Shown: in pieces, positions 1 to 9,650 of the stretch
Layout of the letters: each line of letters starts with the position of its first letter
How positions within the stretch are numbered: the stretch's first letter is position 1
Source: Alphaproteobacteria bacterium
Lineage (GTDB): Bacteria; Pseudomonadota; Alphaproteobacteria; Micropepsales; Micropepsaceae
Assembly (NCBI GenBank): GCA_947467345.1
Contig: CANIHD010000019.1
Location: 1 to 64,000, forward strand
Direction: 5' to 3'
Length of the DNA: 64,000 nucleotides
The notes under the pieces: generated by a model
Told to the model about the DNA's origin: nothing
What the model saw: only the letters and a program-made list of their open reading frames with translations
Databases searched by the model: none
Position numbers and translations under genes: made by a program

Positions 1-16
1 GGCCCCGATCGGGGCC
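1..16. repeat. 16-bp perfect palindrome at window edge
   Basis: GGCCCCGATCGGGGCC is a perfect palindrome lying about 30 bp beyond the stop codon of the istB remnant. It could be a terminator stem for the IS gene or part of an element end, but no clear T-tract follows on either strand and the left context is outside the window. Confidence 0.35.
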
Positions 17-44
17 CTTTGCATATCGTCGGTTTCGTCGTGGA

Positions 45-713
45 TCAGGTGGTGGTGATTTCGCCTGTGTCGGGATCGACGATTTCGTGGGTGGCCTGGT
101 TTTGCTGGGTTCCGGCGCGTCGGCGGGCGGACTGCTTGAGGCGATAGCTGTCGCCATTCATGGTCAGGATGCTGACGTGGTGAGTGAGCCGGTCGAGCAA
201 CGCGCCGGTCAGCCGCTCCGATCCCAGAACCTGCGTCCAGTCCTCGAATGGCAGATTGGAGGTGACGATAGTCGAGCCGCGTTCGTAGCGTTGGGAGAAA
301 GTCTCGAACAAGAGTTCGGCACCGGTCGGTGAGAGCGGCACATAGCCCAACTCGTCTATGATCAGCAGCTTCACCGCAGCAAGGTCGCGCTGCAGCTTGA
401 GAAGCCGCTTCTCATCGCGGGCCTCCAGCAGTTGGTTGACCAGCGCGGCGGCCGTGGTGAACGCCACCGTGAACCCCTTTTGGCAGGCCGCCAGACCCAG
501 TGCGAGTGCAACATGGGTCTTGCCCGTCCCGCTGTTGCCCAGCGCAATGACGTTCTCGCGTCGCAGGATATATTCCGAGCGTGCGAGTTCCAGCACCAGC
601 ATCTTGTTGAGGCTGGGGATCGCGATAAAATCGAAGGTGTCGAGGCTTTTGACCGCCGGGAACCGCGCGGCGCGGATCCGTCGTTCGATGGTGCGGCGCT
701 CACGGCCTTCAGC
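45..713 (-). pseudogene. istB: Truncated IstB-like ATPase of an IS21-family element
   Basis: This is the helper ATPase of IS21-type transposition, a AAA+ protein that works with the IstA transposase. The frame is open from 713 down to the stop at 45, about 222 codons, but a TAG at 714-716 closes it and the first ATG is at 602 (185 codons). Walker A (GNSGTGKT), Walker B (LLIIDELGY) and the C-terminal DRLTHHVSIL...NGDSYR region are intact. Residues upstream of that ATG (ERRTIERRIRAARFP) still read as family sequence, so roughly 40-60 N-terminal residues are missing. No istA is seen on the right, where host sequence begins near 715-720. I infer a remnant with a lost start rather than a working gene. 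Confidence 0.85.
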
Positions 714-838
714 CTAACATAGGTAAACGCGCTTCAAAGCCCCGCGAGTTAACCGCTGTTGCAAGGAACACACCCCTTTTCATTGACCCCTGACCCAATC
801 CTTGTCAGAAAGCGCGCCTTCCTGATCCGAGGGCGGCT

Positions 839-2029
839 ATGCAGCGTTCCAGCTATTTGTTCACGAGTGAAAGCGTTTCCGAAGGTCACCCGGACAAGGT
901 TTGCGACCGAATTTCCGACGAGGTGGTGGACGCGTTTTTCCGCCTCGGCCCCAAGCATGGCTGGGACCCGAAGGATTTGCGCGTCGCCTGCGAAACATTG
1001 GCCACCACCAATCGCGTGGTGATCGCCGGTGAAACGCGCGGCCCCGCCGAGGTCACCCCCGAAATTCTGATCGATACCGCCCGCTTCGCCATTCGCGACA
1101 TCGGTTACGAGCAGGAAGGTTTCCATTGGCAGCACGCGAAGATTGAAGTGCTGCTGCACGCGCAGTCGCCGCATATCGCGCAAGGCGTTGATGCGAAAGA
1201 CAATAAGGACGAAGGCGCGGGCGACCAGGGCATCATGTTCGGTTACGCCTGCCGCGAAACCGAAAGCCTAATGCCGGCACCGATTCATTATAGCCACCGC
1301 ATCCTCAAGCTGATGGCGGACGCTCGCAAATCCGGCAAGGAACCGGTGCTCGGCCCTGACGCGAAGAGCCAGGTCACCGTGCTCTATCAGAACGGCAAGC
1401 CGGTCGAAGTTACGCAGATCGTCGTTTCCACGCAGCACCTTGATGCGAATATGGATTCGCAGCAGGTGCGTGATGTGATTGAACCCTATGTGCTGCAGGC
1501 TTTGCCGAAAGAGTGGGTCACGCCGCGCACGGTGTGGCACGTCAATCCGACCGGCGCCTTCGTGGTCGGCGGCCCGGATGGCGATTGCGGCCTGACGGGA
1601 CGCAAGATCATTGTCGATACATACGGCGGTGCGGCCCCGCACGGCGGCGGCGCTTTCTCGGGCAAAGACCCGACCAAGGTCGACCGCTCAGCCGCCTATG
1701 CCGCGCGCTATCTGGCGAAGAATGTCGTGGCCGCCGAATTGGCCGAACGCTGCACCATCCAGATTGCCTATGCCATCGGCGTCTCCGATCCGCTCTCGCT
1801 CTATGTCGATCTGCACGACACCGGCAAAGTCGATCCGGCGAAATTGGAAGAATTGCTGCCGCAATTGATGAGCCTGAAGCCGCGCGGTATCCGCGAGCAT
1901 CTCGGTCTCAATCGTCCGATCTATGCCAGAACCTCCGCCTACGGACATTTCGGCCGCGTGCCGGATTCGGAAGGCGGGTTCGGGTGGGAACGGACAGATC
2001 TCGCCGCCGCGCTCAAAAAAGCGTTCTGA
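839..2029 (+). CDS. metK: S-adenosylmethionine synthetase
   Basis: Makes S-adenosylmethionine from methionine and ATP in the cytosol. The 396-residue length is typical. Recognisable family motifs are [14 protein letters not shown] near the N-terminus, the [15 protein letters not shown]-binding hexapeptide region, and [19 protein letters not shown] in the catalytic domain. The ATG at 839 begins [20 protein letters not shown], as in relatives. The gene lies 120 bp to the right of the istB remnant and is followed 77 bp later by trmB. In many relatives an XRE regulator gene precedes metK; here that gene is at 45.1 kb. I saw no recognisable SAM riboswitch in the leader. Confidence 0.97.
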   Translation: MQRSSYLFTSESVSEGHPDKVCDRISDEVVDAFFRLGPKHGWDPKDLRVACETLATTNRVVIAGETRGPAEVTPEILIDTARFAIRDIGYEQEGFHWQHAKIEVLLHAQSPHIAQGVDAKDNKDEGAGDQGIMFGYACRETESLMPAPIHYSHRILKLMADARKSGKEPVLGPDAKSQVTVLYQNGKPVEVTQIVVSTQHLDANMDSQQVRDVIEPYVLQALPKEWVTPRTVWHVNPTGAFVVGGPDGDCGLTGRKIIVDTYGGAAPHGGGAFSGKDPTKVDRSAAYAARYLAKNVVAAELAERCTIQIAYAIGVSDPLSLYVDLHDTGKVDPAKLEELLPQLMSLKPRGIREHLGLNRPIYARTSAYGHFGRVPDSEGGFGWERTDLAAALKKAF

Positions 2030-2106
2030 AGACGGCGTTCTGAAGGGCGCCGAGAAATACACGCATGCCGTCCGCGGGATCTGTTTCCCGCGGCGGAGGA
2101 CGCGCG

Positions 2107-2796
2107 ATGACCGAGCCCCAATCCCTACATGCCAGGCGCCTTTTCGGGCGGCGCAAAGGCTGGAAGCTGCGTCCGCATCAAGCGGGGCTTCTCGATACGA
2201 TGCTGCCCGAGCTCGCGCTTGTTCTGCGCGAAGGCGGCGATCCTAAATCCTATTTCACTGCGCCCATCGATGATGTGTGGTTGGAGATCGGCTTTGGCGC
2301 CGGTGAGCATCTTGCTTGGCAAGCGGACCAGAATCCGCGCGTTGGCATTCTCGGCGCCGAGCCTTTCGAAGCTGGTATGGCGAAATTGCTATCCAAGCTT
2401 GCGCTCGCGCCCACCGGCAATGTGCGGCTCTACACTGAAGATGCGCGCGATATTTTGACGGCGCTTCCAGATGCGTCGCTCGGCCGGATATTCATTCTCT
2501 TTCCCGATCCCTGGCCGAAGACGCGCCATCATAAGCGTCGCTTCATTCAAACCGAGATGCTGGACGAGTTGGCGCGTGTGCTGCGCCCCGGCGCCGAACT
2601 GCGTTTCGCCACCGATCATGCAAGCTACCTCGAATATGCGCTGGAGCGCCTGATGGCGCATACCTCGTTCGCATGGACAGCGCAGCGCGCCGAGGAGTGG
2701 AAGACGCGCCCCTCCGATTGGCCGCCCACGCGCTATGAGGGCAAAGCGATCGAGGTCGGTCGCCCGTGCGCCTATTTCATTTTTCGGCGCGTGTGA
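2107..2796 (+). CDS. trmB: tRNA (guanine-N7-)-methyltransferase
   Basis: Methylates G46 in the variable loop of tRNAs using S-adenosylmethionine. The protein is 229 residues, with the TrmB-typical FGRRKGWKLRPHQ start, a SAM-binding IGFGAGEHLAWQA loop near residue 60 and the PDPWPKTRHHKRRF catalytic segment. The ATG at 2107 is chosen because a GGAGG lies about 7 bp upstream; an earlier in-frame start at 2065 would add 14 unrelated residues. It follows metK, which supplies the methyl donor, a pairing common in alphaproteobacteria. The stop overlaps the next ATG (TGATG), so the two are translationally coupled. Confidence 0.95.
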   Translation: MTEPQSLHARRLFGRRKGWKLRPHQAGLLDTMLPELALVLREGGDPKSYFTAPIDDVWLEIGFGAGEHLAWQADQNPRVGILGAEPFEAGMAKLLSKLALAPTGNVRLYTEDARDILTALPDASLGRIFILFPDPWPKTRHHKRRFIQTEMLDELARVLRPGAELRFATDHASYLEYALERLMAHTSFAWTAQRAEEWKTRPSDWPPTRYEGKAIEVGRPCAYFIFRRV

Positions 2797-3035
2797 TGGG
2801 TATTGTCTTCGATCTGATGGGTGTTGGCGGAAGTCTCTTGGTGATTGTCGCCTATTTCTCGACGCAGCAAGGCTGGCTCGACGTCAATGATTGGCGCTTT
2901 CCCACCGCCAATCTGATCGGCTCGGTGATGATTCTGATCTCGCTTTACGGCGCATGGAATCTGGGCGCGGCAGTCATGGAAGCGTTCTGGTTGCTGATCA
3001 GCCTCTACGGCCTCTGGCGGCTGAAGAAACGCTAA
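2796..3035 (+). CDS. Small CBU_0592-type membrane protein
   Basis: A 79-residue inner-membrane protein of unknown function. It has three predicted hydrophobic segments (around residues 5-23, 34-48 and 51-70) and ends in a basic tail, LWRLKKR. The pattern WLDVNDWRFPTANLIGSV resembles the small CBU_0592-like family. The ATG at 2796 overlaps the trmB stop by one base. A longer frame from 2766 would lie inside trmB and is not needed. It converges with the CPBP protease gene, whose end overlaps it by four bases. Confidence 0.75.
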   Translation: MGIVFDLMGVGGSLLVIVAYFSTQQGWLDVNDWRFPTANLIGSVMILISLYGAWNLGAAVMEAFWLLISLYGLWRLKKR

Positions 3036-3865
3036 ACGCCCTGTATCCAGGCAACCTGCGCAAAGGCCACGGCGTTCATCATGCCGTGCAGGATGATGGT
3101 CAGTATGGTCGATCCCGTGCGCCAGCGAAGCCAGCCGAGAACCAGACCGATAAGTAGAATCTGCAATTGCAGAAAAAACCCATATTGCACATGCAACCCG
3201 CCCCAAACGGCAGCGGTGATGCCGATCGCAAGCACTGGCCCCAGTCGTGGTGCGAGCCCGCGATATAGAAATCCGCGAAAGGCGATTTCTTCGCCGACCG
3301 GTGCCATAACGACAAAAGCGAGCGCCAGAAGCGGCAGCATGCCCATCGCTTTGGCGCTTTCGTAGGTCTTGCTCATGAATTCCGGAACGGCTTCGAGGCC
3401 TGAAAGCCAAGTAGCGAAATCCGATAGCGGGATGATCAGCGCCATCGCGAAGAGCCCGAGCGTGAGTTCCTTTCCGCTCGGCAGGTACAGGCCCAAATAG
3501 TCTTTGATTCCGGCGCGCGAGAGATAGGCGGCGAGCGCGAACACACCAACGATTGCGGGGGTTGAGACCACCAGCACAATCGCGAGCAGCGGTCCGTTGG
3601 TTTCGAGTTCCGCAAGTTTGATCGGAACGTTCGGCGAAACGGCAGTCCACCAGGCCATAAAGATAAGGAGGCCGATAAGCTGCGCCAGAATATAGACGGC
3701 GCCTGCCGCCGAGGTCCACGCGACCGTGGCAAGTGGCCCCCAACGTCTTAAATCACGAGGGCCGATGTCAGCAGTGGTTTTGGCGGGGGGATTGGAATCC
3801 GCGCTGAGAATGCTCAAGAGATGCCTCGATAGCCGGCCTTCGCATGCATTCGGTAACACTTCCAT
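3032..3865 (-). CDS. CPBP-family intramembrane glutamic protease
   Basis: A 277-residue polytopic membrane protein of the CPBP/Abi family (Rce1 and bacteriocin-immunity relatives), putative intramembrane endopeptidases. The diagnostic motif EEIAFRGFLYRGL is present, followed by WGGLHVQYG carrying the conserved His and a C-terminal NAVAFAQV segment with the conserved Asn. Six to eight hydrophobic helices are visible. The start at 3865 gives a roughly 40-residue soluble N-tail; a downstream alternative start is possible because the tail has no family signature. Substrate is unknown. It is transcribed toward the metK-trmB operon and away from rimP. Confidence 0.85.
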   Translation of the reverse strand: MEVLPNACEGRLSRHLLSILSADSNPPAKTTADIGPRDLRRWGPLATVAWTSAAGAVYILAQLIGLLIFMAWWTAVSPNVPIKLAELETNGPLLAIVLVVSTPAIVGVFALAAYLSRAGIKDYLGLYLPSGKELTLGLFAMALIIPLSDFATWLSGLEAVPEFMSKTYESAKAMGMLPLLALAFVVMAPVGEEIAFRGFLYRGLAPRLGPVLAIGITAAVWGGLHVQYGFFLQLQILLIGLVLGWLRWRTGSTILTIILHGMMNAVAFAQVAWIQGV

Positions 3866-4055
3866 AACCGCGTCAAAGTCTTCGTCGCATCAAGGTTTAC
3901 GGCCGCAGCCGAATGATCGGATGTCGGAACTGAAGTTCCCCCCTTGAAGCAAACGCGCGGGAAGGGTACATAGCCGCCATCCCGAACAACAGAAAACTGT
4001 TGTGTGGTGGTCGTAAAGACCGCCGCGCCGGGGAGCCTTTGATTTCAGCGAGCCT

Positions 4056-4607
4056 TTGGTTTTGGAGCCAAGACTGAGTGATTTAAATTTGAGCGGGCCG
4101 AATTTCTTAGAGCAACTTGTCGTGCCGGCGGTGGAAGCCGCGGGCTATCGCTTTGTGCGTTTGCGCGTGAAGGGCGGCAAAGCGAAGATCGTGCAAATCA
4201 TGGCCGAACGGCCTGATGGGCAAATGGATGTCGACGATTGCGCGCGCCTGTCGCGCGCTGTGTCGGAAGTTTTGGAAGCGGCGGATCCGATTGCCGAAGA
4301 ATACACGCTGGAAGTTTCGTCGCCGGGCATCGATCGGCCTCTGACGCGGCCTGAAGATTTTTCGCGTTTCGCGGGGCACGAGGCACGCATCGAATTGGTA
4401 CCTGGCGTAGATGGAAGGCGGCGCTTCAAGGGCATTGTTATTGGCCTGAACGGCAGCGACGTCATCGTCGATATGGCAGGCGAGAAGGGCACGCAAAGAG
4501 TGCATCTGCCGTTCTCCGATGTCGCCGAAGCCAAGCTGGTATTGACCGATAAATTGGTCGCCGAAAGTTTGAAGTCACGAGATTTGAAGGCCAAGGACAA
4601 GACTTAA
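4056..4607 (+). CDS. rimP: Ribosome maturation factor RimP
   Basis: Assists 30S subunit assembly. The protein is about 183 residues with an N-terminal alpha/beta domain (LVVPAVEAAGYRFVRLRV), the YTLEVSSPGIDRPL signature near residue 90, and a C-terminal SH3-like barrel. No in-frame ATG exists between the upstream stop at 4014 and the conserved region, so translation must start at TTG 4056 or TTG 4062. The GGGGAG at about 4030 is farther away than usual, so the exact start is uncertain. It heads the rimP-nusA-ylxR-infB order universal in bacteria. Confidence 0.93.
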   Translation: MVLEPRLSDLNLSGPNFLEQLVVPAVEAAGYRFVRLRVKGGKAKIVQIMAERPDGQMDVDDCARLSRAVSEVLEAADPIAEEYTLEVSSPGIDRPLTRPEDFSRFAGHEARIELVPGVDGRRRFKGIVIGLNGSDVIVDMAGEKGTQRVHLPFSDVAEAKLVLTDKLVAESLKSRDLKAKDKT

Positions 4608-4712
4608 GATATGCACCGCCTGCCGCGATACGCGTGGGCAAGCGGCGAAACCAAACCATTCGCACCATTGTTTTGCTGTCAAAGGCGTGGGCGAGGCAGA
4701 CGGAGAGAGAAA

Positions 4713-6314
4713 ATGGCTACTGGGGTTTCCGCCAACCGGCTTGAACTGCTGCAAATCGCAGATGCAGTCGCGCGCGAAAAATCGATCGACAAAGCCGTCG
4801 TGATCCACGCGATGGAAGAGGCGATGCAACGCGCCGCCAAGTCGCGCTATGGCTCGGAAAACGAGATCCGCGTCGAGATCGATCCCAAGACCGGCGAGAC
4901 CCATATCTCCCGCTATCTCCATGTCGTCGACGCTGTCGACAACGACAAAATCGAAATTTCCATCATCGACGCGCGCAAGCGCAACCCGGCGGCCCAGCCC
5001 GGCGATATCATTGCCGAGACGCTGCCCCCGATCGAATTCAGCCGGATCGCGACCCAGGCCGCCAAGCAGGTGATCGTGCAGAAAGTGCGCGATGCCGAGC
5101 GCGAGCGCCAATATGAAGAATACAAAGACCGCATCGGCGAAATCGTTCACGGCACGGTCAAGCGCGTGGAATTCGGTTCGGTGGTGGTGGATTTTGGCCG
5201 CGCCGAAGGCGTAGTGCGCCGCGACGAAATGATCCCGCGCGAATCCTTCCGCACCGGCGACCGTATCCGCGCTTATATCTATGACGTGCGCCGCGAAGCG
5301 CGCGGTCCGCAAATCTTCCTGTCCCGCAACCATCCGCAATTCATGGCGCGTCTGTTCGCGCAGGAAGTGCCGGAAATTTATGACGGCATCATCGAGATTC
5401 GTGCGGTTGCGCGCGATCCCGGCAGTCGCGCCAAAATCGCGGTGATCTCGAAGGATTCGTCCATCGATCCAGTTGGCGCTTGCGTCGGTATGCGCGGCGT
5501 GCGCGTGCAGGCCGTTGTGCAGGAATTGCAGGGCGAGCGTATCGACATCATTCCGTGGTCCGGCGAAGCCGCGACCTTTATCGTCAACGCGCTGGCGCCG
5601 GCGGAAGTGTCCAAAGTGGTGCTGGACGAAGACACGCGCCGCGTTGAAGTCGTGGTGCCTGACGATCAGCTTTCGCTGGCCATCGGACGCCGCGGCCAAA
5701 ATGTGCGCCTCGCCTCTCAGCTTACCGGCTGGCAGATCGACATTCTGACCGAGCAGGAAGAATCCGAACGCCGTCAAAAAGAATTCGCCGAACGCACGCA
5801 GCTCTTCATGGAAGCGCTCGACGTCGACGAAACCATTGCACAGCTTTTAGCGTCCGAAGGCTTTGCCAATGTCGAAGACGTGGCTTTCGTTGCGCTGCAC
5901 GAATTGGCGGAAATCGAAGGCTTCGACGAAGAAACCGCGGAAGAGCTGCGGGGCCGCGCTATTGGTTACCTCGACAAGAAGAACTCCGAGTACGAGGAAA
6001 AGCGCCGCGAGCTCGGTGTCGCCGACGATGTCGCTTCGCTGGAAGGGCTTACGCCTGAAATGCTGGTGGCGCTCGGTGAAGCGGGTATCAAAACCCTTGA
6101 AGATTTTGCCGGCAGCGTCGCCGACGATCTTCTCGGCTACACGGAGACCAAGGACAAAGAACGCGTGCGCGTTCCGGGTCCGCTCGACGGCCTCAATCTG
6201 ACGGAAGACGACGTCAACGCCATCATCATGCGTGCGCGCGTCAATGCCGGCTGGATTTCCGAAGAGGATTTGCAGACCAAGGCTGAAGAGGGAGCAGAAG
6301 AACCGACCGCATGA
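4713..6314 (+). CDS. nusA: Transcription termination/antitermination factor NusA
   Basis: Binds RNA polymerase and nascent RNA to modulate pausing, termination and antitermination. The 533-residue protein has the N-terminal RNAP-binding domain (residues 1-130, beginning MATGVSANRLELLQIADAV), an S1 domain near 135-200, tandem KH domains (around 210-345) and two C-terminal helix-hairpin-helix acidic repeats ending LQTKAEEGAEEPTA. The ATG at 4713 has a GGAGAGA Shine-Dalgarno; the frame is open back to 4611 but that segment is unlike NusA. The stop overlaps the ylxR start (ATGA). Confidence 0.97.
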   Translation: MATGVSANRLELLQIADAVAREKSIDKAVVIHAMEEAMQRAAKSRYGSENEIRVEIDPKTGETHISRYLHVVDAVDNDKIEISIIDARKRNPAAQPGDIIAETLPPIEFSRIATQAAKQVIVQKVRDAERERQYEEYKDRIGEIVHGTVKRVEFGSVVVDFGRAEGVVRRDEMIPRESFRTGDRIRAYIYDVRREARGPQIFLSRNHPQFMARLFAQEVPEIYDGIIEIRAVARDPGSRAKIAVISKDSSIDPVGACVGMRGVRVQAVVQELQGERIDIIPWSGEAATFIVNALAPAEVSKVVLDEDTRRVEVVVPDDQLSLAIGRRGQNVRLASQLTGWQIDILTEQEESERRQKEFAERTQLFMEALDVDETIAQLLASEGFANVEDVAFVALHELAEIEGFDEETAEELRGRAIGYLDKKNSEYEEKRRELGVADDVASLEGLTPEMLVALGEAGIKTLEDFAGSVADDLLGYTETKDKERVRVPGPLDGLNLTEDDVNAIIMRARVNAGWISEEDLQTKAEEGAEEPTA

Positions 6315-6976
6315 ATATCGCTGTCGCACAGGACGCCGAAGAGCGCGCCGGGTCGCCGGCGCGGACGCGCAAATGCATCGTCAGCGGCGACATCCTTCCG
6401 GAGTCGCGGCTGGTGCGTTTTGTCGTGGACCCGGAGTCCCGTGTGGTGGCCGATGTCGAAGCCAAGCTGCCTGGGCGCGGAATGTGGGTGCGCTGCGACC
6501 GCGCATCCATTGTCCGCGCCGTGGAGAAACATATATTCTCCAAGGCGGCCAAGGGCTCGGTCGAAGCCTCCCCCTATCTGGTGGGAACCACCGAGCGGTT
6601 GCTGGCCGGGCGGATGCTGGCGCAGTTAGGTCTGGCGCACCGGGCGGGGCAGGCTCTATTCGGCTTCGATACGATCGAAAGGGCGCTGCGCAGTGACAAG
6701 CCACCGGCCCTCATCGTCCAGGCCGACGATGCGGCGGCCGATGGGAGCCGCAAATTGCAGGCGGCGGCGGTGGCGTCGGGTTTGGTTCCTTTCGTCATCG
6801 GTTGCTTCTCGAATGCCGATTTGAGCTTGGCCCTGGGAAGGGCAAATGTGGTACATGCAGCCCTTAAACCGGGACGGATGGCGGAACGGCTGATTTTTGA
6901 CGCCGGGCGGCTTTCCGGATTTAGGCCGCTAAAGCCCTGGATTTGGATTGGATTCTCGCAGGTTCCGCGCGGGTGA
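6311..6976 (+). CDS. YlxR-domain RNA-binding protein fused to an L7Ae-like domain
   Basis: A 221-residue protein with an N-terminal YlxR/DUF448 domain (residues about 18-90, RTRKCIVSGDILPESRLVRFVV and GRGMWVRCDR) and a C-terminal L7Ae/L30e-like RNA-binding fold (about 100-200, LAHRAGQALFGFDTIERAL). This fused form is the usual alphaproteobacterial version between nusA and infB. It overlaps the nusA stop by four bases. The role is presumed to be in RNA or ribosome metabolism; the exact function is not established. Confidence 0.88.
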   Translation: MNIAVAQDAEERAGSPARTRKCIVSGDILPESRLVRFVVDPESRVVADVEAKLPGRGMWVRCDRASIVRAVEKHIFSKAAKGSVEASPYLVGTTERLLAGRMLAQLGLAHRAGQALFGFDTIERALRSDKPPALIVQADDAAADGSRKLQAAAVASGLVPFVIGCFSNADLSLALGRANVVHAALKPGRMAERLIFDAGRLSGFRPLKPWIWIGFSQVPRG

Positions 6977-7018
6977 ATATTGCCGGTGCGGCTGTGCGCA
7001 ATGGAATGAAAGGTTTGA

Positions 7019-9619
7019 ATGAGCGAGTCGGATGAAGGCGGTTCACGCGGCCCCCAGTCGGGAGGCAGCAAGACACTGTCCTTGAAACGGACCGAGACTT
7101 CGACGGTTCGGCAGAGCTTCAGCCACGGCCGCAGCAAGGCTGTTGTGGTCGAGAAGAAGCGTGTCCGGCCCGCGCCTGGCGTAGCCGGTGGCAAATCTGC
7201 CGAGCCGGAACAGCCCGTCGTTGCGCGCCCGAAGGCTCCAGAAGAAACGACCATCACGCGCGAGGTTTCGGGTGACACGAATGTGCAAACACAAACGCAA
7301 TCGCGCAATCAATCGCGCGGCGGCGTGGTGTTGCGCGAACTGACGGACGAGGAAAAAGACGCCCGCGCCCGCGCGCTGACGGACGCGAAATACGCTGAAG
7401 AAGTTGCGCGCAAACGCGCCGAAGAAGATTCCGCACGCCGCTCGGTTGAAGAAGAGCGCATGAAGCGCGAGCGCGATGCGGCCGAAAAGCGCAAGACTGA
7501 AGAAGAAGCGCGCAAGCAAGCGGAAGAAGAAACCAAGCGCCGGGCCGAGAGCGAAGCCGCGCGGCGGTTGGAACGGACCAAGGACCCCGAGACTACGGTT
7601 GTCGAAGCGCCGGGCACCACGGCCGCTGCGAAGCGCGCCCGCGTTGTGAGCGAAGAAGAAGAAGAGAGTGCGGCCAAAAAAGGTGCTAAGCCCGGAACAA
7701 AAGTTCCGCCGGCCCGCAAAGTCACCCCGGGCGGTCGCCGTACCGGCAAACTCACCATCACACGCGCATTGTCCGACGATGACGATCGCATGCGCTCGCT
7801 GGCCTCATTCCGCCGCCAGCAGGCCCGCGCCCATCGCCAGCAGCAGGCGCCCGCGATTGCCGGGCCGCGTGAAGTGATTATTCCGGAAACGATCACCGTT
7901 GCCGAATTGGCCAGCCGTATGGCGCGGCGCGGCGTCGACGTCATCAAAGTGCTGATGAAAAGCGGCATGATGGCGACGGTCAACGACACGATCGATGCCG
8001 ACACCGCCGAATTGGTGGCAACCGAATTCGGCCACCAAGTGAAGCGCGTGGCCGAATCCGATGTGCTCGAAGGCTTACGCGGTAAGACCGACGTCGACAC
8101 GCAGCTTGAGACGCGTGCGCCCATCGTGACCGTGATGGGCCATGTCGATCATGGCAAAACATCGTTGCTCGACGCGTTGCGCAAAACACACGTTGTCGCC
8201 GGCGAAGCGGGCGGCATCACGCAGCATATCGGCGCCTATCAGGTGCAGCTTGCCTCGGGTGCGAAGATTACCTTCCTCGACACGCCCGGCCACGCCGCAT
8301 TCACGGCGATGCGCGCGCGCGGCGCCAAGGTGACGGATATTGTCGTGCTGGTTGTGGCCGCCGATGACGGCGTCATGCCGCAAACGGTGGAAGCCATCGC
8401 GCATGCCAAAGCGGCGGGCGTTCCGATCATCATCGCGATCAACAAAATCGATAAGCCGGATGCGAATCCGACGCGCGTGAAGACCGAATTGTTGCAGCAC
8501 GAAATTCAGGTGGAAGAATTCGGCGGCGATATTCTTGCGGTGGAAGTTTCCGCGCTGAAAGGCACGGGCCTCGACAAGCTTGAAGAAACGATCATCGTTC
8601 AGTCCGAAGTGCTGGACCTCAAAGCCAACCCCAATCGCCCCGCCGAAGGCAGCGTGGTCGAAGCGAAACTCGACAAGGGCCGCGGTCCGGTCGCGACCGT
8701 GCTAGTGCAGCGCGGAACGCTGAAGGTCGGCGATCTTTTGGTCGCCGGCTCCGAATGGGGCCGTGTGCGCGCGTTGATCAACGAGCGCGGCGAGCAGCGC
8801 ACTTCAGCCGGTCCCAGCGAACCTGCCGAGGTTCTTGGTCTTTCCGGAACGCCGGAAGCGGGCGACGAATTCGTTGTGGTCGAATCCGAGGCGCGTGCCC
8901 GCGAGGTCACCGAATATCGCGCGCGTAAGCGCCGCGAAACGCGTCAGGCCAATATTTCGCGCCAATCGCTCGATCAGCTTTTGCAGAGCCGCAAAGACGG
9001 CGAGAGGCAGCTTCTGCCGCTTCTCATCAAGAGCGACGTGCAAGGCTCGGTGGAAGCGATCATCGGCGCGTTGGACAAACTCGGCACCGGCGAAGTGGCC
9101 GTGCAGGTTCTGCATTCCGGCGTCGGCGGCATCACCGAATCCGACGTCATCCTGGCGCAAGCCTCGGGTGCGGCGATCTTCGGCTTCAACGTGCGCGCCA
9201 ATAATCAGGCGCGCGATCGCGCCCGCCGCGATGGCGTCGACATCCGCTACTACAACATCATCTATAACATCGTGGATGACGTGAAAGCGGCGCTCACCGG
9301 CATGCTCACGCCGGAGCGGCGCGAGAAATTCCTCGGCAATGCCGAAATCCTGGAAGTGTTCAACATCTCCAAGGTCGGCAAGGTCGCGGGCTGCCGTGTG
9401 ACCGAAGGCTTGATGCGCCGCGGTTCGAAGGTGCGTTTGATCCGCGACAACGTGGTGATCCACGAAGGCGATCTGTCCACGCTGAAGCGCTTCAAGGACG
9501 AAGTTCGTGAAGTTCAGTCAGGCCAGGAATGCGGCATGGCTTTCATGGGCTATCAGGAAATCCTGAAGGGCGACATCATCGAGTGTTACGACGTCGAAAT
9601 CATACAGCGCTCGCTGTAA
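7019..9619 (+). CDS. infB: Translation initiation factor IF-2
   Basis: A GTPase that recruits formyl-methionyl-tRNA to the 30S subunit and promotes subunit joining. The 866-residue protein has a long, charged N-terminal region (residues 1-290) rich in Lys/Arg/Glu coiled-coil sequence, an IF2_N domain (about 285-340), then the G domain starting GHVDHGKT at residue 374, with DTPGHAAF and NKIDKPDAN motifs, and the C-terminal beta-barrel and fMet-tRNA binding domains ending VEIIQRSL. Start ATG at 7019. It belongs to the nusA-infB operon. Confidence 0.98.
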   Translation: MSESDEGGSRGPQSGGSKTLSLKRTETSTVRQSFSHGRSKAVVVEKKRVRPAPGVAGGKSAEPEQPVVARPKAPEETTITREVSGDTNVQTQTQSRNQSRGGVVLRELTDEEKDARARALTDAKYAEEVARKRAEEDSARRSVEEERMKRERDAAEKRKTEEEARKQAEEETKRRAESEAARRLERTKDPETTVVEAPGTTAAAKRARVVSEEEEESAAKKGAKPGTKVPPARKVTPGGRRTGKLTITRALSDDDDRMRSLASFRRQQARAHRQQQAPAIAGPREVIIPETITVAELASRMARRGVDVIKVLMKSGMMATVNDTIDADTAELVATEFGHQVKRVAESDVLEGLRGKTDVDTQLETRAPIVTVMGHVDHGKTSLLDALRKTHVVAGEAGGITQHIGAYQVQLASGAKITFLDTPGHAAFTAMRARGAKVTDIVVLVVAADDGVMPQTVEAIAHAKAAGVPIIIAINKIDKPDANPTRVKTELLQHEIQVEEFGGDILAVEVSALKGTGLDKLEETIIVQSEVLDLKANPNRPAEGSVVEAKLDKGRGPVATVLVQRGTLKVGDLLVAGSEWGRVRALINERGEQRTSAGPSEPAEVLGLSGTPEAGDEFVVVESEARAREVTEYRARKRRETRQANISRQSLDQLLQSRKDGERQLLPLLIKSDVQGSVEAIIGALDKLGTGEVAVQVLHSGVGGITESDVILAQASGAAIFGFNVRANNQARDRARRDGVDIRYYNIIYNIVDDVKAALTGMLTPERREKFLGNAEILEVFNISKVGKVAGCRVTEGLMRRGSKVRLIRDNVVIHEGDLSTLKRFKDEVREVQSGQECGMAFMGYQEILKGDIIECYDVEIIQRSL

Positions 9620-9650
9620 CGGTTTCGCTGTTTACATTGCCCGGTGAGCC

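Noticed and set aside
720-838. Possible SAM riboswitch in the metK leader
   Set aside because: I could not find the conserved core of SAM-I, SAM-II or SAM-V classes; only an unremarkable 120-bp spacer with a lone TTGACC.
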